A DNA stretch of 64,000 nucleotides from Bradyrhizobium cajani (lineage in GTDB: Bacteria; Pseudomonadota; Alphaproteobacteria; Rhizobiales; Xanthobacteraceae), in assembly GCF_009759665.1 (NCBI RefSeq), contig NZ_WQNE01000037.1, positions 1 through 64,000 of the forward strand, written 5' to 3'. Within the stretch, counting starts at the first letter, position 1. Each line of letters begins with the position of its first letter. Under the pieces are notes generated by a model. It did not search any database, was not told the DNA's origin, and saw nothing but the letters and a program-made list of their open reading frames with translations. The position numbers and the translations under genes are program-made. Of the stretch, positions 1-7,407 are shown piece by piece.

Positions 1-40
1 TAGTCAAGGATTTGGGGCGGCTTTCGTGCTCCAGGCTCGC

Positions 41-144
41 TGTCGTCGCCCGGCTTCACCGGGCGATCCAGTACGCCGAGACGGCCGTGATTGACCAGAG
101 GGGCCGCGGCGTACTGGATGCCCCGGTCAAGCCGGGGCATGACA
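41..144. repeat. Palindromic intergenic repeat, family D, copy 1
   Basis: The segment begins TGTCGTCGCCCGGCTT, contains GATCCAGTACGCCGAG, then GCGGCGTACTGGATGCC, and ends with GGGGCATGACA. The two halves are largely inverted, so RNA from it can fold into a long stem. A second copy in the same orientation lies at 1736-1838. The rest of positions 1-326 shows no gene that I can support before the DUF3108 start; the first bases may be the tail of an upstream unit. Confidence 0.75.
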
Positions 145-326
145 GCGGAATGGGGGGACGGAGCTGCGCGCTACTGACCCACCCTCCGATCACCAAAATG
201 GCAATGATTAGCGCGCCTTACCATCACATAAAGGGCGCAATCGCCGCTGATGAGTTGGCTCAAGTTCCGCAGCCGCGCGCCCGGACGCATTGCCTGCCGC
301 CAATTTCGGCTTAAGTAACTCTTCGA

Positions 327-1214
327 TTGGCGCCCCGATTGGAAAGCTTCGTGCCCACCCCAACCCTTTTTTCGCCCCGGCTCGGCTCTGCCGGCCGGCT
401 GGTCCTGGCGGCTCTTTGCGCGCTGGCCCTGGCATGGGAAGCGCGGCCCGCGGCCGCGCAGGGCAAGCTCGAGGCGCAGTATGAGGCAACGCTATCAGGC
501 ATTCCCGTCGGCAGGGGCGCCTGGAACATCGACATCGGCGACGACGTGTTCGCGGCCGCGGCCTCGGGCGGCACCACCGGGCTTTTGAAATCGTTCGCGG
601 GCGGGTCCGGCACCGGCGCCTCGCAGGGGCGCGTGGTCAACGGCGCGCTGGTGGCGACCGGCTACCAGGCCTCCACCACCACCTCGAAGAAGACCGAGGA
701 GATCCGCATCACCCTCGACAAGGGCAATGTGAAGGAATTCGGCATCCTGCCGGAGCCGCCGGTCGATCCCGACCGCATCGTCGTCACCGACGCGCATCGC
801 CGCGGCGTCTGGGACCCGATGACGGCCTCGATGCTGCGCGTGCCCGGCACCGGCGATCCGGTCTCGCCGGAGGCCTGTCACAACGGAGCGCCCGTGTTCG
901 ACGGCCGCATGCGCTACGACCTCAAGCTCGATTTCAAGCGCATGGAGAGCGTGAAGGCGGAAAAGGGCTATCGTGGCCCGGTGGTGGTCTGCGCGCTCTA
1001 TTTCGTCCCTGTCGCGGGCTACATCCCCGACCGCCCCGTGATCAAATATCTCGCCGCCCAGCGCAACATCGAGATCGCCTTCGCCCCGGTGGCGGGGACG
1101 CGCATCCTGGTCCCGTTCTGGCTGAAAGTGCCGACCCCCCTGGGGCCGGCTATGCTGGAAGCGACCAGCTTCATCACCTCGCCCCAGCCGCCGCGCGTGG
1201 CGAAGACGCAGTAA
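327..1214 (+). CDS. DUF3108 domain-containing secreted protein
   Basis: A 295-residue protein starting at TTG; a GTG at 351 is an equally possible start. Residues of about 20-45 are hydrophobic and Ala/Leu-rich and end in AAAQG, which fits a cleaved signal peptide and export to the periplasm. The mature part begins LEAQYEATLSGIPVGRGAW, the typical opening of DUF3108 proteins, and contains a beta-rich body with two cysteines (around EACHNG and VVVCALYF). Biochemical function is unknown; family members are envelope-located. It stands alone between two palindromic repeats, and the next gene is 710 bp downstream. The family call rests on the N-terminal motif and general pattern, not on a search. 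Confidence 0.75.
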   Translation: MAPRLESFVPTPTLFSPRLGSAGRLVLAALCALALAWEARPAAAQGKLEAQYEATLSGIPVGRGAWNIDIGDDVFAAAASGGTTGLLKSFAGGSGTGASQGRVVNGALVATGYQASTTTSKKTEEIRITLDKGNVKEFGILPEPPVDPDRIVVTDAHRRGVWDPMTASMLRVPGTGDPVSPEACHNGAPVFDGRMRYDLKLDFKRMESVKAEKGYRGPVVVCALYFVPVAGYIPDRPVIKYLAAQRNIEIAFAPVAGTRILVPFWLKVPTPLGPAMLEATSFITSPQPPRVAKTQ

Positions 1215-1221
1215 ACTCCGC

Positions 1222-1345
1222 CGTCATTCCGGGGCGCGCGCAGCGCGAACTACGGTGCGCAATTGCGCACCTGAGAATCCATCGGGCCACAGAGACGGCC
1301 TCACGATGGATTCCGGGTTCTCGCTTCGCGAGCCCCGGAATGACG
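1222..1345. repeat. Palindromic intergenic repeat, family E, copy 1
   Basis: The arms CGTCATTCCGGGGC and GCCCCGGAATGACG are exact inverted complements enclosing a shorter inner stem (CGGGTTCTCGCTTCGCGAG region). Related elements lie at 22611-22686, 53172-53250 and 56100-56179. It follows the DUF3108 stop codon within 10 bases, so it could also act as a 3' mRNA stabiliser or terminator. Confidence 0.75.
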
Positions 1346-1376
1346 AGGAGATGATTTTCGAAATCTAAAAACTCTT

Positions 1377-1394
1377 GTAAGTACAATAACTTAC
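1377..1394. promoter_or_regulatory. Short inverted repeat GTAAGT-ACAATA-ACTTAC
   Basis: A perfect 6-bp inverted repeat with a 6-bp spacer in an AT-rich patch of the gene-free stretch 1215-1924. It is about 60 bp before the GANTC cluster. It could be a protein-binding site or part of a promoter; no flanking gene start makes the role evident. Confidence 0.35.
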
Positions 1395-1450
1395 CTACTG
1401 TGCATGGGGTTGTTTTCGCACTTTTTGTTTCGCCGGGGTCAGCGCTTCCT

Positions 1451-1650
1451 GAATCCATTTGACTCCACCCCGATTCTGATTCGACTCCACGCCATCCCCA
1501 ACTTAAGGGATTCCGTCATGGAAACGCCGCTTGTGCGACAGGGCAAAACTCCATCTAGTGCGCAACCAATACGAGTCCCGCGACATGTTGCGTGAACGGA
1601 ACAGGACTCAAATGGGAGTCAGCGATTCGGCCGCGATTCGTTCTAGAGTC
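1451..1650. promoter_or_regulatory. Dense array of twelve GANTC methylation sites
   Basis: GANTC, the CcrM adenine-methyltransferase target of alphaproteobacteria, occurs at 1451, 1461, 1472, 1478, 1483, 1509, 1573, 1605, 1616, 1624, 1635 and 1646. None occurs between 1346 and 1450 or between 1651 and 1924, so the cluster is sharply bounded. Many steps are 10 or 11 bp, about one helical turn, forming a left half-array (1451-1487) and a right half-array (1605-1650). The octamer CCATTTGA at 1455-1462 recurs inverted as TCAAATGG at 1608-1615. CTTAAGG occurs after each half (1502 and 1660). No protein-coding gene is evident here. Function is unknown; methylation-dependent regulation is an inference. 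Confidence 0.7.
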
Positions 1651-1735
1651 GTTCCGAAGCTTAAGGCCAACGGGAAAAGCGTCGCAAAGTGAAACAGTTG
1701 CGCGAGGTTTGGGGAAGGCGCTCCTACCCATTCGG

Positions 1736-1838
1736 TGTCATCGCCCGGCTTGACCGGGCGATCCAGTACGCCGAGGTGGCTGTGGTTGAGCGGATGGGCC
1801 GCGGCGTACTGGATGCCCCGGTCAAGCCGGGGCATGAC
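1736..1838. repeat. Palindromic intergenic repeat, family D, copy 2
   Basis: Begins TGTCATCGCCCGGCTTGACC and ends with GCCGGGGCATGAC, closely matching 41-144 in the same orientation. Inverted halves share the CCAGTACGCCG / CGGCGTACTGG core. It lies about 90 bp upstream of the helicase start codon and would be in its leader if the promoter is upstream. Confidence 0.75.
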
Positions 1839-1924
1839 CGCGGGGTGCGTGGTCGGCGCCATGCACCTCATCGCCCCAGACAGCACTGACATTCGCCCCA
1901 ATCGCCACTACCTAATCCCTGGAC

Positions 1925-4900
1925 ATGGCCTTCTCTCCCTCCCCCTTCGCTTCCGAGCGCGCACCCGGCGCGGGCGTCACCGCGGTGCTCGGGCCGACCA
2001 ACACCGGCAAGACCCATCTCGCCATCGAGCGGATGCTGGCGCATCCCAGTGGCATGATCGGCCTGCCGCTGCGCCTGCTCGCGCGCGAGGTCTACAACAA
2101 GATCGCCGCGCGGGTCGGAGCCGAGGCCGTCGCGCTGGTGACGGGCGAGGAGAAGATCAAGCCGAAGAACCCGCGCTATTGGGTCTCGACCGTCGAGGCG
2201 ATGCCGCGCGATCTCGACTTGTCGTTCCTCGCCGTCGACGAGGTCCAGATCGCTTCCGATCTCGAACGCGGCCACGTCTTCACCGACCGCATCCTCAACC
2301 GCCGCGGCCGCGACGAGACGCTGCTGCTGGGGGCTGCGACGATGCGCCCGATCATCGAGCGCCTGTTGCCGGGCGTGTCCATGATCACGCGGCCGCGCCT
2401 GTCGCAGCTGGAATTCGCCGGCGACCGCAAGATCACGCGCCAGCCGCGGCGCACCGCCATCGTCGCGTTCTCCGCGGATGAAGTCTACGCCATCGCCGAG
2501 CTGATCCGCCGCCAGCATGGCGGCGCCGCCGTGGTGCTGGGCTCGCTGTCGCCGCGCACCCGAAACGCGCAAGTGGCGATGTTCCAGAATGGCGACGTCG
2601 ACTATCTCGTCGCCACCGACGCCGTCGGCATGGGCCTCAATCTCGACGTCGATCACGTCGCCTTCGCCTCCGACCGCAAGTTCGACGGCTACCAGTTCCG
2701 CCGCCTGACGCCGGCCGAGTTCGCGCAGATCGCCGGCCGCGCGGGACGGGCCACGCGCAACGGCACCTTCGGCACCACGGGCCGCTGCGCGCCGTTCGAG
2801 CCCGAGCTCGTCAATGCGCTCCAGAACCACACCTTCGACGCCGTGAAGATGCTGCAATGGCGCAATTCGAAGCTGGATTTCTCCTCGCTCGGCGCGCTCC
2901 AGGTGTCGCTGAACCTCGCCCCCGGCCACGAGGCCTTGACGCGCGCGCCGATCGCCGAGGACATGCGCGTGCTCGACCACGCCGCCCGCGACGTCGAGGT
3001 GCGCGATATCGCGCATGGCAAGGCGGCGGTGGAGCGGTTGTGGGAGGCCTGCCAGGTCCCGGATTACCGCAAGCTGTCGCCGGCGGCCCATGCCGAACTC
3101 GTGACCACGCTGTACGGCTTCCTGATGCAGAAGGGATGTATCCCCGATTCCTGGTTTGCCGCCCAGGTCGACCAGGCCGACCGCGTCGACGGCGACATCG
3201 ACACGCTGTCGGCCCGGATCGCGCAGATTCGCACCTGGACCTTCGTCGCCAACCGCCCGGACTGGCTGAAAGACCCCGAACGCTGGCAGGGGATCGCACG
3301 GGAGGTCGAAAATAAACTATCGGATGCGCTCCATGAACGCTTGACTGAGCGTTTCGTTGATCGTCGGACCAGTGTATTGATGCGCCGCCTGCGGGAGAAC
3401 ACGAGCTTGAATACGGAAATCGGCAAGACCGGCGAAGTCATCGTCGAAGGCCATGTCATCGGCCGCCTCGATGGCTTCACCTTTGCACCGGATGCGGCGG
3501 AAGCCGGCTCCGATGCGAAGGCATTGCAGGCTGCCGCGCAAGCGGTGCTCGCCGGCGAGATCAACGCGCGCGCCGAAAAACTGGGCAACGCGCCGGACGA
3601 GCAGTTCGTGCTGACCTCGGAAGGCACCATCCGCTGGACCGGCGATGCCGTGGCGCGGCTGTCTGCCGCAGAGGAGGCGCTGCATCCGCGCATCCGCATC
3701 ATCTCGGATGAAAGGCTGACCGGGGCACCGCGCGAAAAAGTGCAGGCCCGGCTCGACCTCTGGCTCAAGACGCATATCGAAAAATTGCTCGGACCGATGT
3801 GCGAGCTCGGCAAGGCCGAGGACGTCACTGGCATTGCCCGCGGCATCGCCTATCAGCTGGTCGAGGCGCTCGGCGTGCTCGAGCGTCCCAGAATCGCGAA
3901 CGAGCTGAAGGATCTCGACCAGCCCTCGCGCGCCACCTTGCGCAAATACGGCGTCCGCTTCGGCGCCTATCACATCTATTTCCCCGGCCTGCTCAAGCCC
4001 GCCGCGCGTGCGCTCGCCGCGCTGTTGTGGGCGCTGAAGCAGGACAATGTCGATCTCTCCGCGCTGTCAGGCGCGCAGCATCTGGCATCTTCGGGCCGCA
4101 CCTCGTTCCCGGTCGACAAGCAGCTGCCGCGCGATGCCTATCGCGTGCTCGGCTACAAGCAGGCCGGCGAGCGTGCCGTGCGCGTCGACATCCTGGAGCG
4201 GCTTGCCGACCTGATCCGCCCGGCGCTGGCCTGGCGCGAGAACTCGCCCGGCGAAAAGCCCGCCGGCGCATTCGACGGCCGCAGCTTCGTGGTGACGCAG
4301 GCGATGACCTCGCTCACGGGCTCTGCGGGCGAAGATTTCGCCTCGGTGCTGCGTGCCCTGGGCTATCGCATGGAGAAGCGCCCGCCGCTGCCGCAAAAGC
4401 CTGTCGTCACCGAGACGGTCGCGGCCGAGGCGCCGCCCACCGAGGGCACCGCCGAGAGTTCGACCGAGACATCCCCCGAGACGGCCGCTGAGGCCGTCGC
4501 CGGCCTGCCGGCAGAGCCGGCTGCATCCACCGAGATCGCTGCTGAAGCCGTCACCGTCGAAGACGCGCCCGGCATGGAGCAGGAGGACGAGGGCGCGCAC
4601 GAGGAGCCGGCGCTGGACGCATTGCCCGAAGCGCCCGTCACGCCCGAAGATGCCCCCGGCATCGCGCCGCCGGCCGAAGAGGCCGCCGTGCCCACGGAGG
4701 CTGCCGGCCTCGAAGCCGCACCCGCCGAGACCGCCGCGGTGGAAGCGGCTGCATCGGCCGATGCAGCAGCGCCCGTCGAGGCCGCAGCGACGCCCGCCGA
4801 GCCCGAGCTCGTCGAGGTCTGGCGTCCGGGCGGCCGGCACGAGGATCGCAAGCCGCGCCACGAGCGCCATCGCCACCAGCGTCATCATCACCGCCCGCAG

Positions 4901-5356
4901 GCTGGTGCTGAGGCAGGTGCCGCGCCCGCGGAAGGCGAGGCCGCGCAAGGCGCCGACGGCGAGAGGCGCGGCGAGCGCCATCGTCACGGTGGTCATCGCC
5001 GCGATGGGGCCAAGGACTTTCGCAAGCCGCGCGAGGGTGGTGCCGAAGGCGCGCCGCGCCAGGAGGGGCGCGACGACAGGAATCGCCGTTTCGAGGGCAA
5101 GGACCGCGACAACAGGGATCGCGATCGCAACCGCGACAACAAAGGCAAGTTCGGCGGCGATCGCGACAAGGGTCGCGAGCATCGTGGCCGTGACCGCGAC
5201 AAGGGCCGCGACCGGCGCGACCGCGAGTCCGGCCCGTCGCTGCGGCCCTATGCCTCCAGCGCGAATCCGCGCGAACGCGATCGTCCGGTCGATCCGAACT
5301 CGCCCTTCGCAAAGCTCGCCGCGCTGAAAGAGCAGCTCTCCGGCCGGAAGGAGTAG
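1925..5356 (+). CDS. SUV3-like superfamily 2 helicase with disordered basic tail
   Basis: 1143 residues, start ATG. The Walker A motif GPTNTGKTHLA is near residue 22 and the DEAD-like box is seen as AVDEVQIASD near residue 105. A second RecA domain contains VATDAVGMGLNLDVD and the arginine-finger motif QIAGRAGRATRNG (about residues 225-280). This matches the helicase family related to mitochondrial SUV3 and RNA degradosome helicases. From about residue 820 the protein changes to a Pro/Ala/Glu-rich low-complexity segment, then an Arg/Lys/Asp/His-rich stretch with repeated RDRDKGRDRRDR-type sequence, probably RNA-binding and intrinsically disordered. The end, LAALKEQLSGRKE, looks like a short helix. 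It is followed by an S4 RNA-binding gene and the carD region, consistent with an RNA metabolism role. Exact substrate is not visible from the sequence. Confidence 0.9.
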   Translation: MAFSPSPFASERAPGAGVTAVLGPTNTGKTHLAIERMLAHPSGMIGLPLRLLAREVYNKIAARVGAEAVALVTGEEKIKPKNPRYWVSTVEAMPRDLDLSFLAVDEVQIASDLERGHVFTDRILNRRGRDETLLLGAATMRPIIERLLPGVSMITRPRLSQLEFAGDRKITRQPRRTAIVAFSADEVYAIAELIRRQHGGAAVVLGSLSPRTRNAQVAMFQNGDVDYLVATDAVGMGLNLDVDHVAFASDRKFDGYQFRRLTPAEFAQIAGRAGRATRNGTFGTTGRCAPFEPELVNALQNHTFDAVKMLQWRNSKLDFSSLGALQVSLNLAPGHEALTRAPIAEDMRVLDHAARDVEVRDIAHGKAAVERLWEACQVPDYRKLSPAAHAELVTTLYGFLMQKGCIPDSWFAAQVDQADRVDGDIDTLSARIAQIRTWTFVANRPDWLKDPERWQGIAREVENKLSDALHERLTERFVDRRTSVLMRRLRENTSLNTEIGKTGEVIVEGHVIGRLDGFTFAPDAAEAGSDAKALQAAAQAVLAGEINARAEKLGNAPDEQFVLTSEGTIRWTGDAVARLSAAEEALHPRIRIISDERLTGAPREKVQARLDLWLKTHIEKLLGPMCELGKAEDVTGIARGIAYQLVEALGVLERPRIANELKDLDQPSRATLRKYGVRFGAYHIYFPGLLKPAARALAALLWALKQDNVDLSALSGAQHLASSGRTSFPVDKQLPRDAYRVLGYKQAGERAVRVDILERLADLIRPALAWRENSPGEKPAGAFDGRSFVVTQAMTSLTGSAGEDFASVLRALGYRMEKRPPLPQKPVVTETVAAEAPPTEGTAESSTETSPETAAEAVAGLPAEPAASTEIAAEAVTVEDAPGMEQEDEGAHEEPALDALPEAPVTPEDAPGIAPPAEEAAVPTEAAGLEAAPAETAAVEAAASADAAAPVEAAATPAEPELVEVWRPGGRHEDRKPRHERHRHQRHHHRPQAGAEAGAAPAEGEAAQGADGERRGERHRHGGHRRDGAKDFRKPREGGAEGAPRQEGRDDRNRRFEGKDRDNRDRDRNRDNKGKFGGDRDKGREHRGRDRDKGRDRRDRESGPSLRPYASSANPRERDRPVDPNSPFAKLAALKEQLSGRKE

Positions 5357-5422
5357 CATAGCGTTTTTGAGCGAAGTGCGGAGCGGTTCGCGTGAAGAAA
5401 ACGCGTCAGAAGGAATAGAGCC

Positions 5423-5704
5423 ACGACCACCGAGCGGCAGCGCATCGACAAATGGCTGTGGCATGCGCGGGTGGTGAAGGCGCGCACCTCCGCGGCCGAG
5501 CTGGTCGTCACCGGCCATGTTCGCGTCAACGGTGCACGCGAGACGTCGCCGGGGCATGCGATCAAGATCGGCGACGTGCTCACCGTCGCGCTCGATCGCA
5601 CCGTGCGGGTCTTGAAAGTGACCGCCTTCAACGCGCGCCGCGGCGATGCGGCCTCGGCACGCGTGCTCTACGAGGAGCTCGGCGACGCCAAGCGCAATTC
5701 GTAA
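5423..5704 (+). CDS. S4 domain RNA-binding protein (HslR-like), apparent ACG start
   Basis: A 93-residue frame reading TTERQRIDKWLWHARVVK and then TSAAELVVTGHVRVNG, the full S4 fold seen in the ribosome-associated heat-shock protein Hsp15/HslR. Its frame is open only from 5396 and has no ATG, GTG or TTG before GTG at 5471. Starting at 5471 would remove the conserved RIDKWLW strand. ACG at 5423 is preceded by AAGGAA (5410-5415) at normal spacing, so translation probably begins there; an ATG-to-ACG change or a sequencing error are the alternatives. HslR-type proteins bind 50S subunits carrying nascent chains; that role here is by family. It follows the helicase by 66 bp and may be cotranscribed. 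Confidence 0.8.
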   Translation, partial: TTTERQRIDKWLWHARVVKARTSAAELVVTGHVRVNGARETSPGHAIKIGDVLTVALDRTVRVLKVTAFNARRGDAASARVLYEELGDAKRNS

Positions 5705-5840
5705 TCAATTGCGCTTTGTATTCATTTCTTGGCCGATCAAACGCACACAACTGTCATGATCGGCCGTTCCCGACCTTGCAGCGCCGGGCCATCCGCGCTA
5801 CGCAAGCCGCGACTTTTAAAAGAGCTTTTCGGAGCGTTGG

Positions 5841-6179
5841 ATGACTTACGTCGTCACTGAAAACTGCATCAAGTGCAAGTACACCGACTGCGTCGAGGTC
5901 TGCCCGGTCGACTGCTTCTACGAGGGTGACAACATGCTGGTCATCCATCCTGACGAATGCATCGACTGCGGCGTGTGCGAGCCGGAATGCCCCGCCGACG
6001 CCATCAAGCCGGATACGGAACCGGGACTGGAAAAGTGGCTCCAGGTCAACGCCGACTACGCCAAGAGCTGGCCGAACATCACCCAAAAGAAAGAATCACC
6101 CGCCGACGCCAAGGAATTCGACGGCATGGAGGGCAAGTTCGAGAAATATTTTTCTCCGAACCCTGGATCCGGAGACTAA
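5841..6179 (+). CDS. fdxA: Ferredoxin FdxA, [3Fe-4S][4Fe-4S] type
   Basis: 112 residues starting [21 protein letters not shown]. The N-terminal cluster site has Cys at the CIKCKYTDC and VCPVDC positions, and the second site is [12 protein letters not shown], giving the seven-iron FdxA arrangement. The C-terminal 50-residue extension ([18 protein letters not shown]) is the one seen in alphaproteobacterial FdxA proteins. It is a soluble electron carrier; partners are not shown by context. A short AAAAG/CTTTT inverted repeat (5818-5836) precedes the start. The placement before carD is conserved in Rhizobiales as far as I recall. Confidence 0.93.
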   Translation: MTYVVTENCIKCKYTDCVEVCPVDCFYEGDNMLVIHPDECIDCGVCEPECPADAIKPDTEPGLEKWLQVNADYAKSWPNITQKKESPADAKEFDGMEGKFEKYFSPNPGSGD

Positions 6180-6246
6180 TCGGGCTCAAACTTAACCCTA
6201 ATACCTTCGTCAGCGCTGAAAAGCAGTCACAAAAGCCCCTAAATCA

Positions 6247-6283
6247 TTGATTTTTGCGGGAAATGTGCTATATTGGGCACATT
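6247..6283 (+). promoter_or_regulatory. carD promoter with inverted repeat around the -10 box
   Basis: TTGATT at 6247-6252 is followed after 16 bp by TATATT at 6269-6274, a sigma-70-like promoter. The -10 box is enclosed by the 7-bp inverted repeat AATGTGC (6262-6268) and GCACATT (6277-6283). A dimeric repressor binding this repeat would block the promoter. It lies 42-78 bp upstream of the chosen carD start. Confidence 0.5.
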
Positions 6284-6324
6284 AAGCCGAACCCCGTCAG
6301 CCCCGTTGGCCCCTCAGGGTTCCC

Positions 6325-7329
6325 GTGAAACCAAATGTCGAACAGGGGCGTGGCAGTTTCCGCGCGCAGGCTGTGTCACAGAAAACGCGTAAAAAGAGTA
6401 CTTCAGCGAGGGCTTCCCATAAGGAGGCCAAAAAAGTCGCCGCGGCCAGCCGTAGCGCATCCAAGGGTCGGACCGCGACGAAGGCGCCGGCTGCAAAGTC
6501 CTCGAAGAACAAAAGAAGCGCAATGCCTAACAAGACTGCCAAACCGGCCGCGAAAGCGACCGTTGCCAAGCCTGCTGCCAAGCCCGCTATTGCCAAGGCT
6601 CACGCTGCCAAGCCTGCTGCGCCGAAGGCACCCGTTGCTGCTCCTGCCAAGGCTCCCGTCGCCGCCAAGCCGGCTGTGAAGCCCGCCGCTGCGCCGAAGG
6701 TCGAGGAAAAGAAGGTCGTGACCCAGCGTCAGGGCTTCAAGGCCAACGAATTCGTCGTCTATCCCGCTCACGGCGTCGGCCAGATCCTGGCCATCGAGGA
6801 GCAGGAGATCGCCGGTGCCAAGCTCGAACTGTTCGTCATCAACTTCATCAAGGACAAGATGACGCTGCGCGTTCCGACCGCCAAGGTCGCCAATGTCGGC
6901 ATGCGCAAGCTGTCCGAGCCCGCGCTGGTGAAGAAGGCGCTGGAGACCCTCAAGGGCCGCGCCCGCGTCAAGCGCACCATGTGGTCGCGCCGCGCCCAGG
7001 AATACGAAGCGAAGATCAATTCGGGCGATATCGTCGCGATCGCGGAAGTCGTGCGCGACCTCTACCGCTCGGAGTCGCAGCCCGAGCAGTCCTACTCCGA
7101 ACGCCAGCTCTATGAAGCGGCGCTCGATCGTCTGTCCCGCGAGATCGCGGTGGTCCAGCACTCGACCGAGACCGAAGCGGTCAAGGAGATCGAGGCCCAG
7201 CTCGCCAAGAGCCCGCGCCGCACCAACGCCAAGGCGGAAGCCGCCGACGGCGAGGCCGACACGGATGCCGAGGGCGATACCGACGATACCGATGGCGACG
7301 ACACCACCGTCGCCGACGAGGCTGCGTAA
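6325..7329 (+). CDS. carD: CarD-family RNA polymerase-binding regulator
   Basis: 334 residues from GTG at 6325, chosen because AGGG lies 6 bp upstream; ATG at 6523 would give a 268-residue form. The core begins QGFKANEFVVYPAHGVGQI, the Tudor-like RNAP beta-interacting domain of CarD/CdnL proteins, and continues through the helical DNA-binding part (MRKLSEPALVKKALETLKGR, RAQEYEAKINSGDI). CarD binds the RNA polymerase beta subunit and stabilises open complexes at rRNA and other promoters. The first 130 residues are a Lys/Ala/Pro-rich extension with PAAKPA-like repeats resembling a histone H1 tail, and the C-terminus is very acidic (DTDAEGDTDDTDGDD). The charge split suggests extra nucleic acid binding and autoinhibition, an inference. 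Confidence 0.92.
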   Translation: MKPNVEQGRGSFRAQAVSQKTRKKSTSARASHKEAKKVAAASRSASKGRTATKAPAAKSSKNKRSAMPNKTAKPAAKATVAKPAAKPAIAKAHAAKPAAPKAPVAAPAKAPVAAKPAVKPAAAPKVEEKKVVTQRQGFKANEFVVYPAHGVGQILAIEEQEIAGAKLELFVINFIKDKMTLRVPTAKVANVGMRKLSEPALVKKALETLKGRARVKRTMWSRRAQEYEAKINSGDIVAIAEVVRDLYRSESQPEQSYSERQLYEAALDRLSREIAVVQHSTETEAVKEIEAQLAKSPRRTNAKAEAADGEADTDAEGDTDDTDGDDTTVADEAA

Positions 7330-7354
7330 GCGCCTCTCGCGTCGATCGCAACAG

Positions 7355-7384
7355 AAAAGCCCGGCCGTTCGGCCGGGCTTTTTT
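7355..7384 (+). terminator. Rho-independent terminator after carD
   Basis: The 12-base arm AAAAGCCCGGCC pairs perfectly with GGCCGGGCTTTT across the loop GTTC, and the descending arm runs into a T tract through 7384. It sits 26 bp past the carD stop and faces the convergent cyclase gene, so it may work in both directions. Confidence 0.92.
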
Positions 7385-7407
7385 GTCGGACTCGTGACAC
7401 GGTGGCG

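Noticed and set aside
1451-1650. GANTC cluster as the chromosomal replication origin
   Set aside because: No cluster of DnaA-box-like nonamers and no AT-rich unwinding element is evident, and the neighbours usually next to oriC in alphaproteobacteria (such as hemE) are not in the window.
1868-5557. Long minus-strand open frames opposite the helicase
   Set aside because: The plus-strand helicase motifs are complete; the minus frames have low-complexity composition and no recognisable domain.
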